Of a DNA stretch of 64,000 nucleotides, positions 46,737-60,691 are shown one piece after another. The translations under genes were made by a program, and so were the position numbers. The notes under the pieces are model-generated. The model had not been told where the DNA came from. It made no database searches and worked only from the letters and a program-made list of their open reading frames with translations. Position 1 is the first letter of the stretch. Each line of letters opens with the position of its first letter. Origin of the DNA: Triops longicaudatus (taxonomy: Eukaryota; Arthropoda; Branchiopoda; Notostraca; Triopsidae); NCBI GenBank assembly GCA_022885665.1, contig JAGQDJ010000092.1:124001-188000 (forward strand), written 5' to 3'.

Positions 46737-49700
46737 TTGAACTTGACCCGAGACGGTTGGGTTCGGGAACGCGACCAAGTATTAAATAAGAGCAGGAGAG
46801 AGAGAATGCTGGCTTCAGCAACTGCAGAATGTGATCGATATAGCTCGCGGTTTGTGTTGCAGCAACAGCAGCAGCAACAGCATTTTTCTTCCTTTTTTGC
46901 TGCTGACCTAAAAGGATGCTCAGGCTGGTGAGGGAAGCCGCTTTACTATTGGATCATTTTTTTCCTTTCTTTTGTTTTTATTATTCACATGGCAGTCTCG
47001 TGCTCCCGTTGTGTGATTATCATCTGTCGCATTGCATCGGTTTTCATTGCTCTTGACCTAGTTCAGTCCCGAAAGGAAGATCCCTCGCCTTTTTTGGAAT
47101 TTCCGGAATCGACCACGAAGTAGGCCAATTAAGTTATTACTAGGAAGGATTGCAAATGCGTTATTCCTTGTGGCTGGGTTGCATAGTTAGAGTTAGTCGC
47201 GTTCTTTGTTGAAGTAGAAAAATTGGTTTCCGTTCTGCTTCATTCAAGAAATGCTTTCTTGACTATTTTTAGCCGTTTTTTGCTCATTTTAGAGAGAAAT
47301 AAATCTTAAGCTTTTTTTGCATGTTTTTGAACAGAGAAAAGTTTTTTCGAGCTGTTCATTCAAAATTGAAAGTGAAACCGAAAACGAGCAAATACTTTTC
47401 AATTACAGATTCAAGAATGTAAAAGACCGCATCTGATGTTTCTCTTGCGCTAAAACTGTAATTGAATTCCTGTTGCTTTCAGTTGGAAAAAGTGCAATTT
47501 CCGCTCTTACTTTGCGTTTAAGCCTACAAGAGAAAAACAGTCGTTTTTTAACTTTGTTCATTAGAAAATTTTATTCTTGATGTTCTGTGTATCGTAAAAT
47601 ATGTTCGTGGATAACAATAAGTAGAATGTAATAAAAGACTCTTAGTTAATTTTAAAGGGTTTTTAACTTTTGATTGATCAAAACTCATCTAATTCGTCAG
47701 TATAAAAGTTCAGGCATACGTAAAATTTGTGAATGAAGTTCAGTTGCTAAAGACAAGGGGATTGTGCTCTCCAATAAGATTAGTGTCCACTATTTAGGGT
47801 TGGAGGCAAGGTTCTCCCTCTGACGCTGCGCTTTTCGTCCCTTGTGGATCGTAAACCATTCAAGATTTGCATCGCTCAAGAGCTGAATCAATAAACCATG
47901 GTGAGGCTATGCAAAACGTAACACAACAGACATTACGTTTTTGGGCATCGTCCACATCCGCTGAAGTTTACAGTGCTGGACATTAGTTATGGTCTTCCAC
48001 AGACGATATTTGCGTCTTTGCCTATACGCTATGCTGTCTTGCCTGTTTTGTGTAAGACAAGGTACAATTTTCTCATTTTTAAAGGCGTAACTTCAAAGAG
48101 TGCTAAAATTGCGGACAACCGCGAATGATCGTGAAGAAAGACAGACATCCTTTCCATTCTTGTGTAAGTACACGAATAGAGAAAGAAAGCAAGCCTGGTA
48201 ACAAATGGAAGGAATCTCGCTATAACTAACTCTCACGTAACAAACGCCGAACACTGTGGAATCGAAATTCCGAAAGAACTTCAGATATGTCGAAGGTTTC
48301 AATCCCTTACATGAGATTTTATTTATACTAAACGTAATAGATAAATGACAGACCTTTGTTAGTATTCGAAAATACAAACAGTCATATTCTCGATATTTGC
48401 ATTTTCTCCGATTTCAAACAACTAAACAGCGTTTTATCAATGGACGTCACTGGTAGAATGTTAAAGCTGTGTGAAACAAGCGGAACCACGAGCGCAGCCC
48501 ATCGGTTTTCATCGTTGACGAGGAAATAGTGACAGTAAAACAAGCAGACGGGGCTTCGGAAATGATGGGCAACAATGAATGCCCCATGTCCAACCCGTTT
48601 TACGTAGCCTTTCATGCAAGCGGTTCCCCGAGCGCTTGTTATGAACGCGAATTGTGCTAAACTGCATAAAAGTGGGTTTTCGAACGTTTAGTGACAAGCC
48701 CAAGCTGTCCTATAGGCTACCGATTGAATTTCATTCCTGGCCAGTTAGTTGCACAAGACACTGGGAAGAAGGAAGGTACTGCTTGCCGGTAGGCAAGAAG
48801 GCAACAATTAATTTTATTAATGTTAAAAAAGATTATCTGCAAAATCATTTTCTTGTTTTTCTTTCACCTTGTAATTCTTTCTTTATCTTCGCAGGTTTGC
48901 GGAAAATTAGAAAAGCTGCAGTAACGGCATTTATTTGCTGCTTTCCTTGCAAGAAATTCTACCTAGTAGATGCATTTCAACAGTTATTACCCAAGTTGCG
49001 TCTTCAGGGACCACATGTTCTTTTCATGCTTCCTTACTCTCTTTTTTATTCCTTTCTTTTGCCACGTCTGGTGGCGAAACGCAGCAGACATTGTTTGTTT
49101 TCTCCCATTTCGCAAAAGCACTTTTCACATGTGCCGCACATTATTATAAGTGTAGCCTTGCAATAAAAGTCATTAGCATCTCACTACCGAAAAAATACTA
49201 ATAAAAGAATAATCATCAAGCGAAGAAAAGAAAGAGGCAAGCCAAGAGTACTGAGCTACTGAAACAATTACAGCTCTGCCCAGACGCGAAATTAGCTTCC
49301 GCTAAGTTTTTTAAGCGCTTTTTATTTTTCACACTTTCCTGTTCTATTTTATTACCATTCACACAACCCTTTAGGGAATCTTGGGTTTCCGTTGGCTGAA
49401 AATTTATGAGCTGGGAGGGGGATTTGTAGGTGTTGAATGAATTATGGAAATCTTTACCTGGCAATCAAGCTGCGATGTTATACAAGGCAGCGAGGCGCGA
49501 AACTTTTTTACACTGGCAAGCTTGCCAAATGGCGACAAAAACAATCCGCATCACTTGAAACTCGACAAAAACTGTTCCAATGCTCCACATGGCTTTGAAC
49601 CAAACACTTTGCTGTGATTTTAAAATATGGCTCATCCAAAGGTTTCAGGTTTTTCAGCTTTTCAAAAAATCGAGCTTCACTTTACATGCAAAAGTTTTCA

Positions 49701-50365
49701 CTTACTCCACTGTTAGAGTCACTCGGCTCAATATCTAATTAGTGGCTTTGGGTTTCACACTAGCACACCAAGTTTTATACACTCTGGACTTCCGCAGTAG
49801 TCTAAACGCTCAGTTCTCCAATTCCTTATATACGAGCACTTCTCAAAAGTCCAGCAGTCTCAACTCAACTTGATACCGTCTGACTTTTTTTCTCTGATGG
49901 ACTCGATTCGCAGAAACAAAAAGAACGAGAGAGAGGGAAGTCCATATAGAGTTAAAATGGCGGGTAGCAGCAAAGTGTCTGATGAGTCGCGGTTTATCAA
50001 TTTGGACAAGACGTCATCTCACGCACTGGTTTTAACGTGTAACCGCTAAAGAAAAAAGGCCGGCGTTTCCGCGAACTTTGATACCTCTTAAGTCTTCTTT
50101 CCCAATTTCAGAATTCACTGAGAGAAAACCCGCTGGAAAAGGCAGTGATAACTTTTTCAAGTGACGCTGTTTCACTAGTTTTAAATATCACTCGGGAGAA
50201 GTAATGTTTCAAGGTTGAATTTCATGATTTTTCGACAGTTCACCGATTGCGGTTTTTCTAACAACCGTAAAGGGAAATTAGTAGGGAATTTTAGTTAAAA
50301 AGGGAAATGATGACACTTTATGGAAAAATACCCACACTTGCGCCCAGTTTTCTTGCAATTGTAAT

Positions 50366-50515
50366 ATGGGCGATACAGAAGAAAAGTTCGGGGCAAGAAA
50401 TAGTAACGAAATACAAGTGGATCCCGGGTCGTCGGGCAGAGCGAAATTGCCTCCAGAAGTCCTACACGGACTAGAAGGACAGAGCGATGTCGAAGCACTG
50501 AGCTTGGACCGTTGA
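50366..50515 (+). other. Small ORF in a GC-rich block, unrecognised
   Basis: A 49-codon frame starts MGDTEEKFGARNSNEIQVDP and ends ALSLDR before TGA. Its composition is balanced and protein-like, unlike chance ORFs around it, and it sits in a GC-rich island. A longer frame (122 codons) overlaps on the minus strand at 50278-50646, so at most one is real. I recognise neither. Confidence 0.15.
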
Positions 50516-52242
50516 TGGTCCCAAGACTTTAAAAGCACACTCTGTGGCTGCTCTCGCCTTTTCTCACCCCGGTTCAATTCTGGCGCGACTGGAAAAGCCG
50601 TGGCAGGAGCAAAGCCTTCTTGGCTGCTGAATAAGTTTTCGAACATAGCACCTCAAAATGCACCTCAAACCTTTCCTACGCAGACCTCAACTTTTGATTT
50701 TGTTGCTCGAGAACGACCGAGTCACGCCCCTTCTCATATTTTTACAAGAATTAATTCAAATTCGATGCCCAGATTACCAAATTAATAATTTAGTTTAAAT
50801 TGGTAATTTTGAAGAAAAAGCCTACTTTTTAAAATTTTGTTGACTTTTTCTGCCGATTTTCTAATGAAAATAAAACAAGATTATTATTTGCAAAATACCG
50901 TGCCTAGTAAGCCACCGAATTTTGTTTTCTGACTCGAGTTTTATGTGCTTTTACATCTCAACTCGCGACTTTCATGGACGCGACGCGCTCCTGTCCAAAA
51001 ACCCTTTAGCCATAATATGGATCGAAGTTCACTGGGTAACTTAGAACATCGAACATGCCTCGAAACAAATGAACCTGATTTTCATTTGATATAGAATGAC
51101 ACAACACTCTTTTCTCATACTATACTTCCCTAAAGAAATAACTTCAAACTGTCACAATTACCTTTTGTAGTGTAAATTTGAAAGCACTCTAAAATTCGCA
51201 AAAAATTACTATTTAAATCGCCTCATGCCATTAAATGTGTCGAAACAAAGCTGTATTGTGCTACCTTAAGATGACGTATGCATCTGAATCTGACGGCACG
51301 TGGTTTTTTGCAGTTACATAGTTGAGGGGCAATAGATGGTCTATTGTTTCCCCCAAAATGTTCAAATAATACCAGTTCACGGGGTGCAGGTTTAAATCAG
51401 GTAGCTCAAGTGAATACTGTTGGAAAACATATATCATTTCTGTTCTCATTTACACTCAAGCTCAACACGTTTTGCATATCTAAAGAATTTTAGCCCAACG
51501 TCGCAACCCTGTCAGGGCAGTTGTTTAAAAATTCAAAAGTAATGCTCTTAAAGAGGAGTTTGAACTATTTTGTATTTTTTAGTGCAATTTGTTAGAAAGA
51601 CATTTATTTTCAGAGTAGTAGATTTTTCTTTGTTTTGCTAACTTTACTTCTTATTTATTTGGATATTTTGTTTGTCCCAATTTTTTGGTAAATACCTGAC
51701 TTATTTGCATTCTTATCAGAGGATTTCAGTGCACTGAATGTTGAATTGTTTTACTTTTCTATTTCGTTTCTATTCTATGAGCTAGCATTTCACATGGTTT
51801 TCTTGTAGACAATAAATTTTATAAATGCGTGGAGATTTAATTTTCGGAGCTGTTTTTTCCAAGAAAACTTTTGTACGTTTCAACAAACGATTGCATTTTT
51901 ACGAATCTAAATCTCCTTTCTTCGTTTCAAATTCTACCAGATTCCAGGGTTGTTTCTTGACTGCTTTTTGATAAATAAATATATTGAGCGTCAGTAAATT
52001 ATTCTTACAGTAGTATAAGTAATTAATCACAAGACGGTATATTGGAGTATTTATTGGCATTCTTCCTTGAATTCACTGTTATTTCTTTACATTGATTACT
52101 TTGTCTTTCATTTGAAAAGAAAGATACAGTACACGAAATTTTCTTAGTAAGGTTTTGCGCAGATTTGGAGCGTTTTGTTTGGTGCTAAGAACTCCTTTGT
52201 CGGAGTTACATCAGAACTTTTTATTTGTCATGGCGGTTATGA

Positions 52243-52411
<169 letters not shown>

Positions 52412-55400
52412 TAATAGGTCCACGCATAGCATTTTGCTTTTTCGTGTCATATATTCTTTTCCAATAAATTTATAAAACAGTCACTGAAGCTGCCTGTTTC
52501 GCTTCAAACAGTTAATTGTTCTTCATTCTTTTATTTCTGTATGAACATTTATTTATCATTACAAACAGCTTAAAGAAACACCTAGGTTTCTACTTGGTCA
52601 AGGAAATGTTAAAATTGAGAGTTTTTTCTAATGATATGTGCAGAATTTCTTGCACAATTTCAAAAAGATTTCGATGCTGACAGTCGGGAGAGATGTTGCG
52701 TTCCCGAAGGGAATTTCGGCTTCCTGGAAGCGAAGAAAAGGCTGCACAGCGTTAAAAGGTTGGGGTGGGGGGCGTGAAGGGTGGTGGGGGTAGTTTGAGT
52801 GAGCTGAGCCGTTATTATTTGAGCAAATGGTGCAGGAGTGTGATAAGTACACAATTTTGGGCCCAGAAATTCGGAAATTGCAATCCGCGAGTAGAAGCAC
52901 AACTTGGCCAGGGTGGCTAGAATCTAGGTTAACCCCCCACCCGCACCCCCCGGAGGACAACGCTGGAAAATGGCAATTTCTCTTGTCTTTTCAAGCTGTG
53001 TGGCGCTTGTCGCGTGCTTGAACATTTCTGATTGTAAAAGAATGAGATTCGAGACAGAGCGAATTCCTGGAATTAGCAATTTAGAAAAAATGTAAGGAGA
53101 ACAAAATCGAGAAGCATATAATATTTTAAGCTGTTTTCCAAGAAAAGAAAAAGAACTTCATAGATTTGCGCTTGACAGCCAGTTATACAAAGCTGTGTAA
53201 ATTACTGACTCTTAAGTGGAATAGAAATCTGAAGACTTTGATGGTCGTGCATGAAATAAACAAAAACCTGAGACGACGAATCCAGTAGATTCAGTGCATT
53301 AGCGAAAGCCTCTTATGTAAATTTTTTGGTGAACGGCGATTTGAGAGGCACAGTTCGTATTACGGAACGAAAACTTCCTGACTGCCAAGTTTCGTTTTGT
53401 TGCAAAGGAGAATAGTGTCGTCCGGATCCCATAAGTAAAGAGATTCATTAATTTCTGACGTTCAATTAATTTTTTTCTGGATTAGAGCTAAAAAAGTTCT
53501 TTTGCTTATTGGGATTATGTTAGAGTTTTTTTTTTTTTTTTTTGAATCGCCCAACAATTTTTGGACAGTTAAGACTTCAGCAGTGCCGAACCCCTATGTA
53601 AGAGACAATGAAAAATAAATTTAGTAGTAGCGGATTTCATTCCTGGATGTAAGAGACAAAGAAAAAAATTCAGAGTGTTGTCTTTTAGCTAAGTTTGTCC
53701 ATAGACACTGATTATGGAATAAAATTCATTATATTATTCTATCCTTGATGAGAGCTTTTCCTTGGCATTTTTCTAGTCAAAATTAAACGAAAACCCGTGC
53801 ATAAGAGACAGATATGTTTTCCCAAAATATCGTCAACATTCTCACTTTGTCTTACAAGTGTTTCTAGAAATTGATAAAAAAACTCTAGTACAACTTTGGT
53901 TGCACGCTATTTCTCTCTTACGTCCGGGCTCCTCTTTTCCAATAAGAAAAGCCTGACATCAGATATCCCATAGTTTCTCAAGTGAGACGCAGTTTGATTC
54001 CGCAGACTCAGCTGCCGTGGTCGTTTTCAAAATCTTTTGAAGCCGTTGTTGTCGAGCTTAAACCCCCCAAAAAGAAGAAAATATTGCCTTTCATTGGCGA
54101 AACCTGTAAGGTTCCGCAGCTTCTGCATTTCCGGAAACGAAAAAAAAAACATTTTTCAAGCAGCTGTGCACCCAAATTTTCTGATATCGTCTTCAGCTAA
54201 GCAAAATGGCTAAGGCTTCTTCAAACCCACCCATTCAGTCACCCACCCCACTTGAACTTCTAATATCACTTTCTTTGTTGTGTATGTCAGCTTTATTCTT
54301 CAAAGCGAAATGGGTTGCCTCAGCTAAGCCAACAATTTGTCTGACAGTCCTCTTTAATTAATCATCTTTTCCCGAAGTTTCAACTACACCGACAGCGAAC
54401 ATGTTAAGTCAAAAGAATTCTTACGAGAGACTTTTTCGACCAATTTTCTGAAAATCCCAGTTTCTACAGCAAACTGCCTATGCTAATTAAAGTTGAGAAG
54501 AGGCAAGTAAGCGACAGAAAGGCAAAGTAAGGCAAGGTGAGACGAAGACCTCAACGTTTGATGTTATCTCTGACAATAATTGTGAGTTGGAAAATGGAAA
54601 CGATACGATGTTAAGTGTGTGTGAAAGAAGAAGGTTTTTCCCATGCTCTAGAAGAGATACTTGGCCTTTTCTCTCTCTTGGTGGTTGAACAAAATTTAAG
54701 CGACCAAATTGATCCGACACGGTCACTTTGGAAGAAATAAGACGACCGTGCTAAGCAAAACGATAATGGTTTCAGGTTAGGTTCCAGCATAGAGAAAGAT
54801 AGGGAGTGGCCTGTTTCAAGGGCTTTGAGGGCTCACAATGTTACAGCTCGCATTTTCTTGAAAATCGTAGACGTACCGTAGACGCGTTCGGAGGTGTGAC
54901 AAAACCTGACTTTCCACAAGATCCGCAAGCCCCAAAGAGACAGACGGACAAGTTTAAGGGACACAGTAGATGAAGATGAAGTGGACAGGTCCGAATTTGG
55001 CACGGACACGGACCTTATTTAGCTCTCATACCAGGAATAATAACGCGCTGTACATGTGCCGGTTATACGGACCCAACGTACTCCTTTCCTCTCCTTTTTT
55101 TCTGACTTAAGATGACGATAATTTATGCTGTTATTTAGCTTTTATTCTTTTTCAATTTGTTAACTAGAAACGAGTTAGGCAAAATTAAGTCAAACTCTGT
55201 GAACTTGACAAAATGAAAAGAACTTAATGGAATTTCTGGTAATTGGGGAAATCTGCAAACATTTGCCGGTAACAATAAGAATTTTGGTACAAATACTTGA
55301 CAGTAATATGTAGTCCATACGATTCATTTCACCAGTCATGGAAATCTTTTTTTAATATTTTTTTCTGTGTACCTAGTGAGATCAGACGAACAACTTGGGG

Positions 55401-58400
55401 CTCGTACTGGCTCGCTTGGATGAGGACAAAGCCCGCTTTGATTTCATTGTTAGTTAAATTCATAGCAGCAACGCTATGACGAATTTCACCTATGGCAGAC
55501 ATTGTGGAGCACGAAGACGAAATCTCTCTTTCTCGTAGACGTACTGTACATTACATTTGCATTCAGAGTCGCTTAGCAAGTTTGGTCGGTACAATGCATT
55601 GCGCCTTGCATGTCAATGCGACGAGGGTTGGGTACATATACTCGGGATAAGAGGTAAAAGAGTGTACGTTGGGGTTTTATCAACGCTTTGGACTTTTGAG
55701 TTGCGCTAGTCACGCCACACGAGTTTTCGCAAATGGCTTCGTAACTCGGGATGACACTTAAAAGTCTGTCAGATCAGACGAGTTGATTACGTCACGAGGT
55801 AATTGAAAGGCTCCCCAAATCTCAGTATTCGCCCCTCTTGGACTTGAAAACTAATGATTTCTTTTTGCATTTTTGTCTGTACGCTTTGTAGGCTATGGAT
55901 TGCAACTGTGAACGGTTAACAGTGCTGACACAAACCCAGAGGGAAGGGGGCGAAAATCCCGATTAACATCTCGATCAAGTGACGAAGTCAAGGTTCAGTC
56001 AGTTTCGTCCATTGATCTTTTGTGGACATATTGACTTAGGTGCGGAAACGTGAAATGTGTCGGTAGCACACAGAAGATAAGCTGAAAGAAAGGATTGCAG
56101 CTACATTTTGGCATGTTTACCTGTGCTGGCTAAGGACTGACCATTGCGGCACTGTGGCAAATGCAGCATGGGCCGATGCCGAAAAAGGCCTTTTTTGGGC
56201 CGGGGCTTTCTTACTCGTAAAAATATTAAAAAGCTTAGTGATGACGGTACTTTCCGCATGGGCCGTTGGCAATCTAATCCGCTGCTGACCTCTGCTTCGT
56301 TGTTCGAATAAGTAGCAATTTTAAAATGCGATCAACTGAAAGCGCTTGTGTGGTAAGCGTTTTGAGAAAACAATTTAATTGTTATAATTCTGAAATAAAA
56401 TGTATCTGAAATTTAGTTTGCAATGTTTTCACTGTTTTTAGTGTCCAGGCAAAATGTGTAAATAGGGCGAGTTCCAAACATGTTTCAGATTCCTGTCACT
56501 GAAGCGCTAGTGGATTATCGGCAATGTCTAAGCCTTTGCTTACAATGTTCTGCGCATGGAGTTAGATGTATGAAAGGCAAAAAAAAAAAAAAACGCGAAA
56601 CTATCATTGGTCTGGCTTACACATTTGAGCTCATGTTAACGTGCATGAAAGATTTGCATTGAAAACAGTGTGCCAGAATGCAAAGTGAAGCGTCCACCTT
56701 CTTTGCAAGTGTCATTGATGGAGCTGAATTCAAATGCAAACTTCCAGTAGTTCGTGATGTTTCTAGCTATAAAATTTGCAACTCTCTGATAAACGCGGTT
56801 GTCGCGATTTTGATCCTTGGTGTACATTACTTATTTATGTGCACAGAAAACGGTTAACAACTGTCCTGATCATGTCGAGTACTCGGCTGCTGCCTCCAGT
56901 GACATGACTGACCCAAATCTATAATACAACTTGATGGCTGCAAGTTATTTTGCTTTCGATTCGACTTTAGTCACTCGCTTAAATAATGCCAGCAAATTTC
57001 AATTGAGTTGGTTTATTCAGACGTAAAAATAAAAATGTAGCGCTTGTCTATCTTTAAAAATAAGCGCTCAACGTGCTCAAATTAAGCATTGACCTTTTTT
57101 AATTTCTTAATAAATATACAAAGGAACTTTCTTTGTTTTCTAGTATTTCGTACTATAATTGAAACGGAGATAATTTGATAATTTGGTAGGTTTTCTGACT
57201 GTTGGGAAAGTAATCAGCTAAACAGTATAGAGAAAGTCAGCCGTATCGGATAAGGGCTATACTAGCACAAAAGTTTTGATTAAAAGTACTAATTGGAAGA
57301 ATTCTAGTGTGTTAATATTCAAGTGTTCTGCTTTGAGTAATGAAAGCAATTCGTTAGTTGTCTAACTGGTGGTAAATTGTTAAGTTTTTGTGCAGTTGCG
57401 GGCGACAAGCGGATTGTGTTACTTCCGGTAGCAGGCCCAAGATTGCGTCAGTCACTACGAGTGTAGCTAAAAGGCAAGAAATATTTGGATTTTTTACATT
57501 TCTAGGTATGTCTAACAATTGTATAAATAAGACTTTTGCTTTTGAATATGTATAAATAGTATGATGTTACATGATATGAGGCTAAAAGATGTGAGATTTG
57601 ATTCGTTTGAATTTGAGTTGAAACTCTAAGTTTGAAATGTTGATATGCTGGCAATAGGTGAAAGTCTGTTTGGCGTTGGACTGTTAAAAAAGGAAAAAGT
57701 TTAAGGTTCACTGATTTTGTAGAGAATTTTTTAAGGATTAAGAGAAACTATTTTGGTAAAAGGAGCTTCCGCAACACCTGTCTTCCTAGGTTTTGGTGCA
57801 TAAATCCATGCGAGGGGAGGTTGTAAAACGCACATGGAAATGACTTTACAACCCATAAGTATGTAATTCAGCTCAAAGGCATAGGAAAATGACTGTCTTA
57901 ATAGCGTCTTTCCCTTTCGACAAGAAGAAGACGAAGCAAAAGAGAGAAAACAGATGGAAACTGCCGGGATTTTCCGCACCACAGGTAGAAAAGTGTAGGA
58001 TAAAGGTGGATGTAGTCAAATGAAAGGTAAAAAGGGGTAGTAAGAGGGATGAAGTTATCCTATCGCTGGTAGATTAAGTTTATGTATGAAAAATGGCTGT
58101 CCAAGGGGTCAGGATTGGGTGGGAATGGACTTTGACGGAAACCAAATATTGTGACAGCAGCAAGACGTAGAAATGTTTATTGAACAATCTTTTAGTTCTC
58201 TATGCATTGTAAAAAAAATGGAATAGATAACAGGAAATAAAAATAAATGGAAATTTTATTAGATTGTTTGATTTTTACAAGGGAAAAATTGCGAGAAACA
58301 GGAAGACGGTGGGCTTGAGAGTTAGTCGACAACACAAGCCAGTTGACTAACGGGTTTCTTCATATTAGGCACGTGTAATTACACCATGTTTTTTTGTTTC

Positions 58401-59221
58401 GTTAAACATACGTATCTATCATTCTGTATGAGAATGTTACATAATTTATGCGAATTGTCGAAGAAATTTCAAAGTTTCTGACAATATTGTGTTCAACAAG
58501 AATGCAAATTGGCGCAAATTAAAATGTTTTCCGTGTTCATTTTCAAATGGAAAAAAGTAATGCGAGCGCGTTACTACACCATTTCTAAGCTTTACTGCTT
58601 ATTCCAAATATCTTCTACATTTGTCAGTCATGGGTTAGCTCGGGTGATTTAGGAAGTACAACTTACTCTAGTAATGGTTTTCAGTAGTCGCAGCCAACTG
58701 TGTCCGTTTGGTCCAACTGTTGGATTGTTTTAGGCCTATCGGTGCAGCTCAAAGGCTTCATCAGCGCTGGTTCACGAACTAGCCATGGAGTGCTGCAGTT
58801 GCACGAGAATTTAGAGAATAATTCTTTTGGAAGAAGTAGTTAGTTAAAACTCGAAACAACGGATAGAAGAGAAGGTTTAAGAAAACTTAGAGGGCTTACT
58901 GTAAACAATTTCGCCAGAGCATTGGGACAAAGGCTCCAGAGTTGACGAAAAGCTGTTTCTGCCGCAACAGCGAAGCGGCTGCCATCACAATTCAGCACCC
59001 AGTCAAGACTTAGTTAATTAATTTTAGTTAGGAAGTTTATCTTTTTGTTATTTTATTACCCATTATGGCATTTGCTTGAATGACCGAAAATTAGGGAAAT
59101 AAATCCATCCTTGAGACTGTATGTTACCACTTAAATCAAGAAAGTAGCCGGTAAGAGTCGCGATAGAGGTCCATGTGATATCCAAGTAGCTACGTGTGGG
59201 ATGATTTTTTTTCTTTTTTTT

Positions 59222-59893
59222 TTATTGGAGTTTCTTTTCAAGTGCAGACAATTTAAAATTTGGTGTGGATGAAAAGTTCGGCCAATCTACCAAATCGTTA
59301 TAATTGAAGTTAGCAGAAAGCAGTTCCGGCAAGTGCAGGGTACCCTAAATCATGCACATAGCATTTAGCTCTACAATGGCAGCTATTTTTGTTTTTGTTA
59401 TTCCCAATTATACCCGTACGTGTTCGGTACCTGAAGTGTTGTTAGGCCACCTCTTGTTAAAGTGAGGCCAGTCAATATCGTAGCATTATCAAAAACGTCC
59501 AAATTAGGAGTTTCTTTATAATAAGTTCCTTCTAAATAAAGGCTCATTGAGGTTGTTTTTCTAGCTCATGAATTTGCTCTTCATCGCTCACATTCCGAAT
59601 ATAGACTTTATGGAAAAGATTTTCGCCCAAATATTCAGCCTTAAGATTTGACGTACGGCAATTTTGTATCCTTAGTTCACTGAAATCGTTGAGCTTAGGT
59701 CTTTCTTTTAAAAATATAGTTGATCTCGTATGATGAAGAAGGGCCGAAGCATTCGATCATAGGTAGCTTCTCCAGGTACAAAGCAATAACAGTACGGGTT
59801 TAACAAAGAATCATTCGGGCAAATCGGGTGCTGTTGACATGATACAGACAAAACCACGCTACACAGAATCAGCAATTGCCAAAAAAACGTCAT
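59222..59893 (-). pseudogene. Secreted leucine-rich-repeat protein relic, luciferin-monooxygenase non-catalytic-subunit-like
   Basis: The ATG at 59893 (CACCATGA) starts MTFFWQLLILCSVVLSVSC, a clear signal peptide, then PICPNDSLLNPYCYC, the Cys-rich cap. Further frames on the same strand give LNDFSELRIQNC, LKAEYLGENLFHKVYIRN, SLYLEGTYYKE, NATILTGLTLTRGGLTTL and LHLPELLSANFNYNDLVDWP, regular leucine-rich repeats. Introns of 86 bp fit at 59694-59779 and 59345-59430, both GT-AG and phase 0. Between HELEK and TSMSL (about 59555-59570) a one-base shift remains that no intron repairs. The frame stops at 59222 after only a few repeats, where the family usually has more. The cap-plus-LRR layout resembles the crustacean-expanded family annotated as oplophorus-luciferin 2-monooxygenase non-catalytic subunit. 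Relic status could also reflect a sequencing error. Confidence 0.6.
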
Positions 59894-60564
59894 GGTGCCA
59901 ACGTTCAGTCCTTGACCTCTGTAGGTACCGAACTAATGCTGTGAAAGCCAATCTTCCTTATTTAAAGCAACGGCAGCTAAGATTGTGATAATAAAAATAC
60001 ACGGAACTCCGATAGCCTGGATTATTTTTCTATAGTCGTTAAGATGTTATTAGTTATTGAGATTTCGATTTTGTCGAAGTTATGTAGTCCGAGTGGAGAT
60101 AAAACTAAGTGCAGTGCATTGTAGTGTGTGTTTATTGACTACGGCTATTTTTGCGTAGTTGGCCAAGTTTTACGACAAGAACTCGAATATCTGGGAGTGT
60201 GGAAAAGTTTTGTTGAAATAAGCTGATAACTCTCAGTAATTGACATATCTTTGTTATTAAGGAAGAAAAGGCTAGTTTACGGAAATGATAATGCAAAAGC
60301 CTAAACTATTAATGACCTATATCTAAGAGCTCAACCCCAAAAATTTCAAATCCCCAGTATGAGGGAGTGTCCACAAGGCAAAGTGAGGATTTGTCTGGCG
60401 GATTCTGCATGACACTAAAACGTAATAATAGTGTAAAACATATTCTTTTCGCTTCAGTATGGAATGTATTTCGACGTCTCCGCCCACGAAGCAAATACAA
60501 GCTATTTCACTCGTTGCAACCACTTTTTTTTTCGTTTTCGTGTCTAGAAATACATTGTCATAGT

Positions 60565-60691
60565 TCACTCAAAGAGACGGTCCAAGATACTTTCGTTTTG
60601 TAACGAATGCGGCAGAGTCACTTGCAATTTGGGACAGCGCGACATGGCATTTTGGATACTCGTTTGAGCGTTGACATTGCCGGACCAGCTC
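60565..60691 (-). CDS. UROC1: Urocanase last exon
   Basis: It starts after CTTTAAAAG and encodes SWSGNVNAQTSIQNAMSRCP to the end of the protein. The preceding intron is only 68 bp (60692-60759), so an unspliced frame reads straight through it. Confidence 0.93.

Noticed and set aside
48654..49166. 170-codon plus-strand ORF
   Set aside because: Patchy composition with Phe/Leu-rich stretches, no domain recognised, spans AT-rich DNA; looks like chance.
49957..50046. Short frame MAGSSKVSDESRFINLDKTS with a good start context
   Set aside because: Only 29 codons before a stop, no clear donor site and no downstream exon found.
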